This document shows, piece after piece, positions 44,781-54,325 of a DNA stretch of 64,000 nt. The DNA is from Spirochaetaceae bacterium. Lineage in GTDB: Bacteria; Spirochaetota; Leptospiria; Leptospirales; Leptonemataceae. Position numbers and translations under genes: made by a program. The notes under the pieces are model-generated. The model worked only from the letters and a program-made list of their open reading frames with translations. It was not told the origin of the DNA and ran no database searches. Where the stretch lies: the NCBI GenBank assembly GCA_002730875.1, contig PCBI01000002.1, positions 193,358-257,357 on the forward strand, given 5' to 3'. Positions within the stretch are counted from its first letter, which is position 1; each line of letters opens with the position of its first letter.

Positions 44781-46591
44781 AGTGGCAAGAAAAGCTGGGA
44801 CAATCGCAACTGGTAAAATCGTTGAGGCGCTGGAACCATGATTCCCGATTCATTCTGATTAACGTGGTTCTGGCATTCGTGCTGCTGAATCTGGTGGCTT
44901 CGCAGGCTTACGTTCGTCTGGACCTTACCCGGGACCAGGTGAACTCATTAAGCGAAAGCTCCCATCAGGTGTTTTCCGAGCTCAAGCAAAACGTAATCGT
45001 GGAAGCCTATATTAGCCGGGACGTACCTGGCGAGATCCAGGCAGTACTGGACCCGATTATAGCACAGTTGCAGCAGATGGATCGAGTGGGTGGAGACCGT
45101 CTGGAAGTACGCATCTACGATCCGACCACCGAAGATCTCAAGGATCGGGCCGTGTCCCGGGGCATTACCGGGCAGCCAGTAGGGCAGAGCACAATGGAAG
45201 AAACCAGCGTGCGTCAGGGCTACTTTGGTATCTATCTTCAATCCGGAGAAAAGTCTGCTTTGCTGGAACTGGCTCGGGGCGGCGCCTTAATCGAAAACTT
45301 CGAATACTCCTTTCTGCGCAGACTGAAGGAGCTTACCGAGGAACCGGGACCCAGCGGTATTGGTTTCCTGAATGCTCCGGGTACGTCCGGTACCTACCGC
45401 CCTCGTAATCTAGACGAATACACGCCGGATAATCTATACTGGTTTCGCATGCTCTCGGAAAACGACATGGGACCATGGATGGACGTGGCCGTGGGCAATC
45501 CGGTGCCAGCGGATGTGGAAACGCTCATCGTATCCGGTCTGCCGGATCTTTCGCCAGCGGACCGCTTCTTTCTAGATCAGTTCCTGTTGCGTGGCGGCAA
45601 TCTGATCATTATGACTACTCCCTTTGAGTTTTCGCTTCAACCTCCGGGACCGATGGCGCAGATGGGACTGGGACGTAGCAACGCAGGAAAGGCGCATATT
45701 TCAGATAAGTTGGAACAGTTCAATCAATGGCTGGAATCCTACGGACTCCGCATCCGCAGCGAAATCCTTTTCGAGCCCACCCTGGCCGCCCCGGAGATGG
45801 ACTTGCAGGGCCAGTACATGGTCGAATACCGAAATCCGGCGTGGGCCGTGTATTCGCAGCAATCCGGCAACTTGAATCAAAGCCACATACTCACGAAAGA
45901 TGCGGTGCAGACAATCTTTCCGTGGACCGGATCGCTGGAGGTCATACCCAATAAGCAACCTCAAGTCGAATACACTACACTTGTGGAAAGTAGCGAAGAC
46001 GCCATTGTTTCCGAGAGCGCTTCATTGAGCCTCAGGGATATGCAGGAAATAGGTCGCTCCACCGAGGATCAGTACGTGCAGACGTCGCGGCCCATGCTCG
46101 TTCTGGCAAAAGGTTCCTTCTTCAGCGCCTTCGACGATAAGGCTATGGAAGAAATCGCAAAGGGGATGCAGGGACTTTCAGCCGTTCAAAAAACGGCGCT
46201 TCTACAATCCTTGCGTAATCAAAGACTGGAAGTACAGATGGACGGCACCGAATCCAGCATAGTAATCATTCCTACCGCTTACATGGTTTCAGACGTATTT
46301 CTTACTAACGAATCCAATGCCCGAATTTTTCAGGTGAACATGGCCTTTCTAAGTTCCGTCTTGGAATCCTTGCAGGGAGATACCGATCTCGTCGCGGCCA
46401 GGCTCAAAACCAGAGGTGTGGATTACATCGAGGGCCCGCCGGGATGGTTTTCTTATCTCATCCCCTCCGAGAAAGGGTTCCAAGTAGTATTTCAGTGGTT
46501 CCACATACTCCTGGTGCCGCTCATTCTAGCGATCTACGGTTTAATTCGCATCAGTCGCAGAAACCAGAAAAGGGGGCTGCAAAATGACTGA
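44777..46591 (+). CDS. Gld-type ABC auxiliary protein (GldG-like)
   Basis: 604 aa. An N-terminal membrane helix (FILINVVLAFVLLNLVASQAY), a large extracytoplasmic domain of the ABC_transp_aux type (DLTRDQVNSLSESS; NVIVEAYISRDVPGEIQ; IVSGLPDLSPADRFFLDQFL), and a C-terminal membrane helix (FQWFHILLVPLILAIYGLIRI). It is coupled to the permease upstream by ATGA and overlaps the DUF4340 gene by 8 nt. Probably part of the same complex, presenting a domain to the periplasm. Confidence 0.88.
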   Translation: MKWQEKLGQSQLVKSLRRWNHDSRFILINVVLAFVLLNLVASQAYVRLDLTRDQVNSLSESSHQVFSELKQNVIVEAYISRDVPGEIQAVLDPIIAQLQQMDRVGGDRLEVRIYDPTTEDLKDRAVSRGITGQPVGQSTMEETSVRQGYFGIYLQSGEKSALLELARGGALIENFEYSFLRRLKELTEEPGPSGIGFLNAPGTSGTYRPRNLDEYTPDNLYWFRMLSENDMGPWMDVAVGNPVPADVETLIVSGLPDLSPADRFFLDQFLLRGGNLIIMTTPFEFSLQPPGPMAQMGLGRSNAGKAHISDKLEQFNQWLESYGLRIRSEILFEPTLAAPEMDLQGQYMVEYRNPAWAVYSQQSGNLNQSHILTKDAVQTIFPWTGSLEVIPNKQPQVEYTTLVESSEDAIVSESASLSLRDMQEIGRSTEDQYVQTSRPMLVLAKGSFFSAFDDKAMEEIAKGMQGLSAVQKTALLQSLRNQRLEVQMDGTESSIVIIPTAYMVSDVFLTNESNARIFQVNMAFLSSVLESLQGDTDLVAARLKTRGVDYIEGPPGWFSYLIPSEKGFQVVFQWFHILLVPLILAIYGLIRISRRNQKRGLQND

Positions 46592-47819
46592 GATTCGATC
46601 CAACCATACTCGCTCCCAGGACCTTCCCTGGTATTCCAGAAGCCTGCAGACCTTGCTACAGAATCCCGGGTTTTCGCTTGCTGGATTAAATGTAACGCTG
46701 GTCCTTTTCGCCTTTCTGCTCTTCGATCCATTTGGCTGGATTCGTACTTCCTATCAGGATGCGGATTCGCTTCTTGATGTTTCGCCCGCGCGCATTGATT
46801 TGATTCAGGTACAGGGATCGGACGGAGACTTTTCGCTTCGACGCGGAAATGCCCTGGCTTTACCGGAAACCGAAACCGACGATGACCGGAACGGTCCCGA
46901 GCCGTCCCGGGAACAGGAGCTTCTGCAAAAGGTGCAGGGATTTCGCTGGGAGTTGCTGACTGCCGATCCGTCCGGCAACCAGAGATCCGCTGTCGAAAAC
47001 GGTGAAGGCCAGCGGCGTGACAGATCTGACAGCGAAGGCCCCCCTGCCTCCCATAACCAGGGACAGGCCTCTGACCCGCGTCAGGCGGATGCCAGAAGAA
47101 TTTCCAGGCTTTTGTATTCTTTGCAGCAAAGCCGGAAATACTACGAACTGGACAATTCTGAGGAAAACCGCAAAGACTTCAATCTGGACGAAGGAATTCT
47201 GCTGACTGTTGTCCTGGATGACGGCTCCAAAAAGCCTATTCGCATTGGGAGATCCAGCGTTCGCGGCAACGAATCCTATGTGCTGGTGGACGATTCCATA
47301 TACCTGGTGCAGGAAAATCTGCGGCGGGACCTGGGAGCCGGGCGGTGGGAATACTTCCGAAATCGCCAGATCATGCCTCTGGTATCCCGGGACTCCATTA
47401 CTCGTTTAAGCGCCAGATTCAAGAACCCGGCGGCGCTACAAATGGAAGCCGTCGAACTGGCAAAGGCCGCCGGAGACTGGAAAATGCTATCTCCTACAGT
47501 TTCTCCGGTGCGGGAAATGGAAATGAACTTACTCCTGGACGATCTTCTGGAAATTCGCGCCCAGGAATTCCTGGGAGAGCTACCGCCGCGACTGGATCGA
47601 AGTCAGGCTCTGGAACTGGAGATGGTGTATCGCACAACGATAGGCAATCCGCAGACCCTCAGATTGGAGATTCTAGGTAAAAAAAGCTACGATACCTATC
47701 TATTTCGCACGGAAGACGGTATTCTGTTCGAAGGCAGCAGTCTTTATTTGGAGAAGCTTTTTCAGCCCGAGCAGTTAATGGAACGAGCCGAAGAGCCCAT
47801 GGACTTTCAGATGCCGTAG
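46584..47819 (+). CDS. DUF4340-domain protein, partner of the Gld-like ABC system
   Basis: 411 aa. One N-terminal membrane segment (FSLAGLNVTLVLFAFLLFDPF) followed by an extracytoplasmic domain of DUF4340 type: LTVVLDDGSKKPIRIG, ESYVLVDDSIYLVQENL, LMERAEEP near the end. An acidic/Ser-rich, poorly conserved stretch (about 90-165) interrupts the domain. DUF4340 genes commonly follow GldG-like genes, as here. Function not established. Confidence 0.82.
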   Translation: MTEIRSNHTRSQDLPWYSRSLQTLLQNPGFSLAGLNVTLVLFAFLLFDPFGWIRTSYQDADSLLDVSPARIDLIQVQGSDGDFSLRRGNALALPETETDDDRNGPEPSREQELLQKVQGFRWELLTADPSGNQRSAVENGEGQRRDRSDSEGPPASHNQGQASDPRQADARRISRLLYSLQQSRKYYELDNSEENRKDFNLDEGILLTVVLDDGSKKPIRIGRSSVRGNESYVLVDDSIYLVQENLRRDLGAGRWEYFRNRQIMPLVSRDSITRLSARFKNPAALQMEAVELAKAAGDWKMLSPTVSPVREMEMNLLLDDLLEIRAQEFLGELPPRLDRSQALELEMVYRTTIGNPQTLRLEILGKKSYDTYLFRTEDGILFEGSSLYLEKLFQPEQLMERAEEPMDFQMP

Positions 47820-47955
47820 CCGATAATGACATTAGCCTCGTATCCGGCGCTCATCGTTGATTATGGACGATTCATGGGGCGCTTTTTCCGACCAGCATTC
47901 TGGCAGTTCCGGCTTACCACATCGATTTTCCCACCGGCGGTTTCGCACTCCGTAA

Positions 47956-48390
47956 CTATAACAGCTTCCGGCCCCTGCGCGATTTGTAATCTTCGCTTTC
48001 AAAGTAAGCGAAAGGTTTTCCGTCTTTTAAGCAAACGAAAGTAATCGAGCAGTTAATGATTTCATCTTTGCGGTCGGTAAGCGGATCGTGAACAAAGGCC
48101 CGGGTCTGCACTGTGATAGAACTGCGACCGATTTCGGCTGTACGGCAGTAGAACACAACCGCTTCGCCGCTACGTGCAGGACTCTTGAATCGCACGTTTT
48201 CCATGCCCGCGGTAACAAAGTTCGTATAGCCGATGCTTTCCATGACATAAAGAGCAGAAGACTCGTCCAACCAGGCAAGCATGGTGCCCCCGTACAGATT
48301 ACCGTGATAGTTTAGATCCTTCTCCATCACCAGATGGCGGGTAACAATATGAAAGTCCTTGAGTTCCTTCTCTGTCTGTTCGTTTGTCAT
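47956..48390 (-). CDS. acyl-CoA thioesterase (YciA-like hotdog fold)
   Basis: 144 aa from the ATG at 48390, which has GGAG and GAGGG upstream; the frame is open to 48597 but the extra part is not family-like. Hotdog thioesterase features: DLNYHGNLYGGTMLAWLDE (active Asp in the hot-dog helix), NVRFKSPARSGEAVVFYC, ITVQTRAFV. The C-terminus is basic (SRRGRKLL). It hydrolyses short- to long-chain acyl-CoA. It is convergent with the DUF4340 gene. Confidence 0.88.
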   Translation of the reverse strand: MTNEQTEKELKDFHIVTRHLVMEKDLNYHGNLYGGTMLAWLDESSALYVMESIGYTNFVTAGMENVRFKSPARSGEAVVFYCRTAEIGRSSITVQTRAFVHDPLTDRKDEIINCSITFVCLKDGKPFAYFESEDYKSRRGRKLL

Positions 48391-48699
48391 GTATCCCTCG
48401 CTCCTTTTCTCGCCGGGCGAATCGGCCCCGTAGGCAGCGTTTCGTAACCGGGTCGGGTGCGCGATGGGTAATCTCTTGCCAATTGACCTGAAAAGCCCTG
48501 TGCTAGATATCTTGACATGGCCTTGCTTGACCTGGTTTTTCCGGTCCGCGCGATCCGCTTTATCAGTCAGTTTTTGAATCCCACCGGCTCGATCCATCTA
48601 TTCTTGGAGTAGGGAGTAGGCCGAACATGCTGGATTTCCATCCAGTTTCCGTATATCAAGTTTCCGTTTATCCAGCGGCGTATTACAGAAGAGAATACC
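48391..48699. other. intergenic stretch, 309 nt, no gene recognised
   Basis: Between the thioesterase start and the uvrC stop. It holds a CTGGAT/ATCCAG hairpin with a TTCC loop (about 48630-48645) and a repeated GTTTCCGT motif nearby. No credible frame or terminator with a U-run. Confidence 0.5.
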
Positions 48700-50685
48700 T
48701 TAAGTCTGATCCCCGGCTACCTGGGCATCCTCCGGATTTCTCTTCGCTGCGGCCGGTGGTTTCGATTGCCGGAGCGCATCTACGGACTCCGCTTCACCGA
48801 TTGCCAAACCGGTTTTCGCATTGGGGCGAGTTTCTGCCGTAGCGTTGGCGCGAAACGAATCATAGATTTTTCGCGCCAGCTTCTCGCCAATTCCGGGAAC
48901 CTCCATGAGCTCTTCCAGACTGGCCTCGGCGATTTTTTGATCGTTGAAGTGTTTCAGCATGCTCTGGATTCGCTGTTTTCCAATGTCGGGTATGGAATCC
49001 TCCAGGATCTTCAGCTGGGCTTTGTTGCTACGAATCCGTTGATGGCTAATGCCGAATCGGTGAGCCTCATCGCGGAGATGACGCAGAATGCGCATTCCCG
49101 CCGAATTTTTGTCCAGGGAAAGAGGCACAGCCCGGCCCGGCAGATAGATTTCCTCCCGTTTCTTTGCCAGACCAATCATGGACAGATTTTCCTGGCCCAG
49201 AGATGCGGCGGCTTCACAGGCGGCCTGCAACTGTGTGGAGCCGCCATCGATGACGATTAAATCCGGCATGGGCTGGTCTTCATTTTGTAGCCGCTGTATT
49301 CTGCGCGCGATCACTTCGCGCATGGAGGCCGGGTCGTCTATTCCAGGCACCGAGCGGATGATGTATCTTCGGTAGGAGGATTTTTTGGGCTGTCCGTTTT
49401 CGAATTGAACTCCGGCAGCCACGGTCTGGCGTCCCTGGAAATGCGAAATATCATAGCATTCAATGATTTCCGGTAGCTTTTCCAGATCCAGGAACTGTTT
49501 GATTTCTTCCAGACCGCTACGCCGATCCTTGCTTCTGACTTTAATTACCTGTTCCTTGAGTAAGAGCTCCGCATTCTTGCGGGCCATTTCCAGAACGGTG
49601 ACCGCGGGTCCGCGCATGGGATGCCGTAATCGCACCTTTCGGTCGGTAGTTTTGCTCAAGTACTTCTCCAGGATCGTGCGATCGTCGGATGGCAACTGAT
49701 GCGACATGAGAATTCGTGGCGGAATAGACTGACTGGATAGATAGTATTCTCGGATGAATGATTGTAGTAGATCGGATTCATCCGCCGCCTCCAGACCTGT
49801 GAGAGGAAAGGCCTTTCTTCCGGTCAGCGTTCCCTGGCGGTATTCGAAAACAACAGCCTGACCATAAGAATCGTCCCGGCTCACGGCGATCACATCCTCG
49901 TCTCCCGCTCCCGGTCGGGCCACGCTTTGCCTTTCCTGGAATCTTCGCAATGAGCTCAGAATATCTCGGTAAATGGCGGCCCTTTCGAAGTCCATTTTTA
50001 CGCTGAACTGATCCATACGCTTCTTTACCAATTCTTCCAGTAGCTCATGTTTACCTTCCAGAAAAAGGATTAGCTCATCGACGATTTTCGCATATTCCTC
50101 CTCCGGTACATTGCCCTGGCAGGGGGCCAGACAACGGTTTATATGAAAGTTCATGCAGGGCCGGCGAGGGCGACTCAATGGAAGCTTCTGGCGGACTTTG
50201 CGAATGGGAAAAGTCTTATGAATCAAGTCCAGTATGTGGCGGGCGGCCCGAACGTCTGTATAAGGGCCAAAATACCGATTCCCGTCCTTTCGTACGGTTC
50301 GTGTAAGGTAAATTCGCGGATAGGGCTCGGAAGTAGAGACGCAGAGATACGGAAATCGCTTATCGTCTTTTAGCCGGACATTGAACCTGGGCTTGTGCTT
50401 CTTTACCAGCGTATCTTCCAGGATCAGCGCATCGCTGGATGTGTCCGTAGTAATCCAGTCCAGATCAAAGACCCGTTCCATCAAGAAGGCAGTCTTGATA
50501 GTTTCGGGCTTCAAGTAGTTTCGTAGTCGGGTCCTGAGTCGATCGGCTTTGCCCACATAGAGGATCTCTCCCTGTTCGTCTTTCCAGAGATAGCAACCAG
50601 GATCCTGGGGAGCTCGGGCTACCTTTTCCAGGATAGACTGTTGAATGGATTGTTGGATGTTCTGGTCCATGGACTGAGGATCCAT
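48700..50685 (-). CDS. uvrC: UvrABC excinuclease subunit C
   Basis: 661 aa. Makes the 3' and 5' incisions in nucleotide excision repair. N-terminal GIY-YIG nuclease (GCYLWKDEQGEILYVGKA, about 30-47), Cys cluster region (PCMNFHINRCLAPCQGN), UVR domain that binds UvrB (about 210-245), RNase-H-like nuclease (ECYDISHFQGRQTVAAG; LIVIDGG) and tandem helix-hairpin-helix end (LMEVPGIGEKLARKIYDSF). Complete, with a ~40-residue tail. The start is 89 nt from the divergent avtA start. Confidence 0.97.
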   Translation of the reverse strand: MDPQSMDQNIQQSIQQSILEKVARAPQDPGCYLWKDEQGEILYVGKADRLRTRLRNYLKPETIKTAFLMERVFDLDWITTDTSSDALILEDTLVKKHKPRFNVRLKDDKRFPYLCVSTSEPYPRIYLTRTVRKDGNRYFGPYTDVRAARHILDLIHKTFPIRKVRQKLPLSRPRRPCMNFHINRCLAPCQGNVPEEEYAKIVDELILFLEGKHELLEELVKKRMDQFSVKMDFERAAIYRDILSSLRRFQERQSVARPGAGDEDVIAVSRDDSYGQAVVFEYRQGTLTGRKAFPLTGLEAADESDLLQSFIREYYLSSQSIPPRILMSHQLPSDDRTILEKYLSKTTDRKVRLRHPMRGPAVTVLEMARKNAELLLKEQVIKVRSKDRRSGLEEIKQFLDLEKLPEIIECYDISHFQGRQTVAAGVQFENGQPKKSSYRRYIIRSVPGIDDPASMREVIARRIQRLQNEDQPMPDLIVIDGGSTQLQAACEAAASLGQENLSMIGLAKKREEIYLPGRAVPLSLDKNSAGMRILRHLRDEAHRFGISHQRIRSNKAQLKILEDSIPDIGKQRIQSMLKHFNDQKIAEASLEELMEVPGIGEKLARKIYDSFRANATAETRPNAKTGLAIGEAESVDALRQSKPPAAAKRNPEDAQVAGDQT

Positions 50686-50774
50686 ATTTGCAAATAGCTC
50701 AGGCTCGGGTCTGGCATCCAGTGAAAAAGGGGGAAAACACTTTGCATCTCAGGCCTGCTTCGCAATGTCAGACT

Positions 50775-52031
50775 ATGGCCCGGCGCACCGAATTCTTCCG
50801 AAGATATGATAGCTCTTCTGGCATTCAGGAGCTCATGGTGGATCTGGATCTGGCGCTAAGCGGCGGAAAGAAGATGTATATGCTCGGGGGGGGCAACCCC
50901 GGTCGCATTCCTCAGATGGAAGACTTCTTTCGAGCAGAGATGGAAACCCTGATGGCGGATTCTGACCGTTTCGAAAGAGCCCTGGGCATCTATGACCATC
51001 CTGGCGGTAATGTTCCCTTTCGGTCCGCGGTGGCCAGCCTATTGCGATCGGACTGCGGATGGGATATTGGGCCGGAAAATATCGCGCTCACACAAGGAAG
51101 TCAAAATGCATTCTTTCTTCTGATGAATCTGCTCGGCGGCAAGACCGAAGACGGTGCTCAGGCAAACATAGTATTTCCCATGAGTCCGGAATACATTGGC
51201 TACGAAGATGTGGGAATCCAGGCCGGCACCCTGAAGTCCTTTCTTCCCAGGGTAACCCTGCTGGATGACGCTCGCTTCAAATACGAGATCGATTTCCAGG
51301 GATTGCGAATCGATGAATCCACCGGCGCTGTGTGCGTTTCCAGGCCCTGTAATCCTACTGGGAACAACATCTCGGACGAGCAGATTCAAAAGCTCTACGA
51401 TATCTGCTCTGACCAGAATGTGCCTTTGATCATCGATGCGGCCTACGGTCTTCCCTTTCCAGGCATTGTTTTCGACGATAGCAAGCCGTTCTACAAGCCC
51501 GAATGCATAGTTATACTCAGTCTTTCCAAACTGGGACTGCCCGGCCTTCGAACAGGGATAGTCGTAGCCCCGCCCGACATTGTAGAAAAAATCGAAAAGC
51601 TAAATTCCATATTCAATCTTAGCTGCGGCGGAATGGGACCGGCTCTTACGCGAAGAAGCATGGAAAGCGGTGAGCTATTGCAGAAATGTCGCGATTTGCT
51701 TTTACCGCATTATGAGAAAAGGCGAGATCTGGCTGTGAATATGCTGATTTCAGGACTGGCAGATAAAGGCCTGCGAATTCATGAGTCCGGCGGAGCATTC
51801 TTTCTATGGCTGTGGTTCGATGCCCCGCTTTCGACTACGGAGCTTTATCGCAAGCTGAAGGAATCCGGCGTAATCGTGGTTCCCGGGAAATACTATTTTC
51901 CCGGCCTGGCCGAAGATTTCGATCATCGGGACCGTTGCATTCGCCTGAGTTTTTCGCAGGACCTGGATACAATCGAAAAAGGGATTGAGATTCTTGTGGA
52001 TGTGGCCAACCGCGAACTGGAAAAACTATAA
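50775..52031 (+). CDS. avtA: valine-pyruvate aminotransferase
   Basis: 418 aa, matching the ~417 aa of E. coli AvtA. Class I/II PLP aminotransferase: GGGNPGRIPQM near the N-terminus (AvtA signature), RPCNPTGNNIS, IDAAYGLPFP, and PLP lysine K252 in SLSKLGLPGLRTG. Interconverts valine/2-ketoisovalerate with alanine/pyruvate. The ATG at 50775 is chosen because it matches the family start; a TTG at 50688 would add 29 unlikely residues. Its stop overlaps the ATG of the next gene (TAATG). Confidence 0.9.
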   Translation: MARRTEFFRRYDSSSGIQELMVDLDLALSGGKKMYMLGGGNPGRIPQMEDFFRAEMETLMADSDRFERALGIYDHPGGNVPFRSAVASLLRSDCGWDIGPENIALTQGSQNAFFLLMNLLGGKTEDGAQANIVFPMSPEYIGYEDVGIQAGTLKSFLPRVTLLDDARFKYEIDFQGLRIDESTGAVCVSRPCNPTGNNISDEQIQKLYDICSDQNVPLIIDAAYGLPFPGIVFDDSKPFYKPECIVILSLSKLGLPGLRTGIVVAPPDIVEKIEKLNSIFNLSCGGMGPALTRRSMESGELLQKCRDLLLPHYEKRRDLAVNMLISGLADKGLRIHESGGAFFLWLWFDAPLSTTELYRKLKESGVIVVPGKYYFPGLAEDFDHRDRCIRLSFSQDLDTIEKGIEILVDVANRELEKL

Positions 52032-53074
52032 TGAGTAAAACTTCCGAAATCATTAACCTCCTGCGAGAGCGGCAGCTACAGCATGAGTTGAGCCTGCTTA
52101 GATCGAGCGCTCGAACGACAGAATTGCAGAGTCGCTACCTGGATCTCTTAACCCGGAAATCGGATTTTACTCTGAGCGAAGCGCTGCGCGCCGATCAATT
52201 TCAAGAGCTGAATTGGATGCTCGCTTCGCTGGGTCTAAAAAGCGCCGGCTCCGATATGGTGAAGAAACGATTGTTTGTCGAGATCCTGGAACAGAAGCCT
52301 GATGTTTTCAGATTCAGTCTGGACAAAATCGTTTCCGGCGAAAGAGCAAAGCAGGCCATTCAAGCTTCTCTAAAACTCGAGAATCTGCGAAAGGAGTTGA
52401 TTCGCACCGCGGTGTACAATCCTTTCTTCGCCCAGTTCCTTTCGGACGTTCTTTACAATGGCATCAAGGGGTTTCTGGTGGAAGGCGGCATTGGCAAAGA
52501 TATACCGTTGGCCGGGAACTTCATGCGCGCCGGGCAGGCTCTGCTGGGCAAAGCCATGGAAGGATTGCAGGGAAACATAGAAAAGCCCATCAAGGAGTTT
52601 ATTCGAAAGAACATAGATTCCACAATGCATCATACAGAAAAGATGCTCTATTCCGCTTTTGAAGGCGAAGAGTTTACAGAAACCGCCTATCAGATCTATC
52701 AGGACTGGGCCAGTCGCGAACTGGGCAGCATGCTGGAACTGGTTTCGCCGGAAGAATATGCGGCGGCCGTAGAATGCCTGCAGGACTGGCCGGATTTCCT
52801 GGCGGAATCGGCCGAATTGGAAGCCCTTGTGCGCGGCGCCTCCCTGTCCTTTTACGAAAGTAGAAAAGATCAATCTATGAACTCCATTTTGAAGGAGCAC
52901 GGTCTGGCGGATTCGGCGGCAGATATCGCATCGCTTCTGGCACAGACAATTCACGGTATGGAGGGCTGGATGGATAGCCAGGGCCTTCTCGAAAAATCTG
53001 TTAGAAGCCGGCTGGATTCGTTCTACGACAGCGAATCGTTAAGCGATGAGCTACAACGGTTAGTCGGCGAATAG
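52031..53074 (+). CDS. alpha-helical hypothetical protein
   Basis: 347 aa, unrecognised. Almost entirely predicted helix, no signal peptide. Part of the middle is glycine-rich and amphipathic (NGIKGFLVEGGIGKDIPLAG; FMRAGQALLGKAMEGLQGNI), which might contact membranes. The TAATG overlap with avtA implies coupling. Its 3' end is directly downstream of, and antisense to, the minus-strand cobalamin riboswitch. Confidence 0.75.
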   Translation: MSKTSEIINLLRERQLQHELSLLRSSARTTELQSRYLDLLTRKSDFTLSEALRADQFQELNWMLASLGLKSAGSDMVKKRLFVEILEQKPDVFRFSLDKIVSGERAKQAIQASLKLENLRKELIRTAVYNPFFAQFLSDVLYNGIKGFLVEGGIGKDIPLAGNFMRAGQALLGKAMEGLQGNIEKPIKEFIRKNIDSTMHHTEKMLYSAFEGEEFTETAYQIYQDWASRELGSMLELVSPEEYAAAVECLQDWPDFLAESAELEALVRGASLSFYESRKDQSMNSILKEHGLADSAADIASLLAQTIHGMEGWMDSQGLLEKSVRSRLDSFYDSESLSDELQRLVGE

Positions 53075-53209
53075 CTTCGGAGAGATTTACCTTCCTGGGC
53101 TGCTACGCTTCCTGTTTGCCCTCACCGGATGCGGACAAAGCGGGGATAAAGACGGAAGGATTCCGAAATGAGAGTTCTGTCTGACTCTAGTTCCCGAAAG
53201 TCATGGATG

Positions 53210-53395
53210 TGTTTTAGGCAGGTCTTCTGGCTCTTTCAAACAGCCATCGCGGCCTCCCCGCTCTGGCAGCGGCTAACGCGAAAGCATTCCTGTGGATTCG
53301 TAGGATATTCACAGGGCCCGAAATTACAGGGGCGGGTACAGCATCGGCCTTTCACCGATTTCCCTTTTCATACCGGAGCAGTGAGCCCCGGGAAA
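53210..53395 (-). promoter_or_regulatory. cobalamin (B12) riboswitch, orphan
   Basis: Read on the minus strand the sequence contains the core of the cobalamin aptamer in order: AGGGAAATCGGTGAAAGGCC, then CTGTACCCGCCCCTGT, a variable arm, and the B12 box AGCCAGAAGACCTGCC (about 53217-53232). Order, spacing and total length (~185 nt) fit RF00174-type aptamers. After the box, minus-strand transcription would meet a small ATG frame (five codons), a short hairpin with GAGT/ACTC, a CGGAA-tcc-TTCCG hairpin followed by TCTTTAT (near 53146-53165), and then the antisense of the helical unknown. The next minus-strand gene is uvrC, ~2.5 kb away. Confidence 0.92.
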
Positions 53396-53476
53396 CCTCT
53401 GGCTGTCACAATGACTTAAATAGAATCATTGCCAAATATATGATTCGGTTGCCTTTGAAAGCGAGTTGACCGGCAA

Positions 53477-54217
53477 ATGGCGCCGGCTCTCAATCCCGGA
53501 ATGCCAAGAAAACCGTCCCCAATAGTATTTCCGGTCCTGCTTGCCCTGGCGCTCGTCTTCGGATGCAAAGATCAGCGATACGTTTTCGCGCCTTCCGGTC
53601 TGACCCTGCGAAATGCGCCGTCCGCCGCCGGTCAGTCCATCGGAATAGTGCCTGTGGGAAGCTCGGTTGAGATTCTGGAAGAAAGCGAATCCACAGCCAC
53701 AGTAGAGGGGATTACGGCGCCATTTGTACGCATTAAGTTCGAACAAACCGAAGGATGGGTATTTTCCGGATTTCTCACCGAAGACGAATCTATGGTGGAA
53801 AAAGGCAAGGAGTGCAAAGAAGCGGGAAGGGCATTGTTCGGAACCGAATGCATGCATCCCTGGATCGCACGAGTTAAGGGCGCCGGATTTGAGTTCCGTC
53901 ACACCTGCCACTCGCATTACCGATTGAAGCCCGACGGCAACGTGGACTATTTTACTCGAAATGTATGCGGCCCCATCCACGATAAATACTTTGAGCCGGC
54001 GTTGCAGTCGAATGTAGGCGAGTGGTCCGTGCTAACGGATACTATCAAGGTTCGATTCCATGCCGGAAACGGACTTCGAAGTTGCATTAGCGAATCCATG
54101 ATGTCTCCGGAGGACGGGAAGGCTGTGAACGAGCTTACCATCCATCCCGGGGGAAAAAAGATTTTGGATCCCGATGGAGTTCAGCTTCAGGCATGCTACG
54201 TGGGTTGTTGTAGCTGA
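53477..54217 (+). CDS. SH3-like-domain lipoprotein
   Basis: 246 aa (238 if the ATG at 53501 is used). Signal peptide ending in VFGC (lipobox), then a bacterial SH3-type region: GLTLRNAPSAAGQSIGIVPVGS, then VRIKFEQTEGWVFSGFLTED, a pattern for binding cell-wall peptides. The C-terminal half has ten or so Cys (KECKEAGRALFGTECMHPW; HTCHSHYRL; QACYVGCC), suggesting disulfides in the periplasm. Spirochaete proteins of this layout are often outer-membrane or periplasmic lipoproteins of unknown role. Confidence 0.75.
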   Translation: MAPALNPGMPRKPSPIVFPVLLALALVFGCKDQRYVFAPSGLTLRNAPSAAGQSIGIVPVGSSVEILEESESTATVEGITAPFVRIKFEQTEGWVFSGFLTEDESMVEKGKECKEAGRALFGTECMHPWIARVKGAGFEFRHTCHSHYRLKPDGNVDYFTRNVCGPIHDKYFEPALQSNVGEWSVLTDTIKVRFHAGNGLRSCISESMMSPEDGKAVNELTIHPGGKKILDPDGVQLQACYVGCCS

Positions 54218-54325
54218 GGCCTGCCACCGAGTTCGTTGCACCAGGTGGTCTCCTGGCATGGTAGTCGCCGGGCTGGCCTCCGCAATGCCTGGCGACGCTG
54301 GCCCGGTTCAACCGACGAAAAAGGT

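Noticed and set aside
52370..52954. 194-aa minus-strand frame as the target of the riboswitch
   Set aside because: It is antisense to the helical unknown, has an irregular Cys/Phe-rich composition, and begins ~260 nt past the riboswitch without a ribosome site.
53096..53168. Lipoprotein-signal-like peptide (FLFALTGCGQSGDKDG)
   Set aside because: No start codon in frame and it stops after ~15 residues; possibly a relic but unsupported.
53168..53419. 83-aa plus-strand frame
   Set aside because: It lies wholly over the cobalamin riboswitch on the opposite strand and has no family-like sequence.
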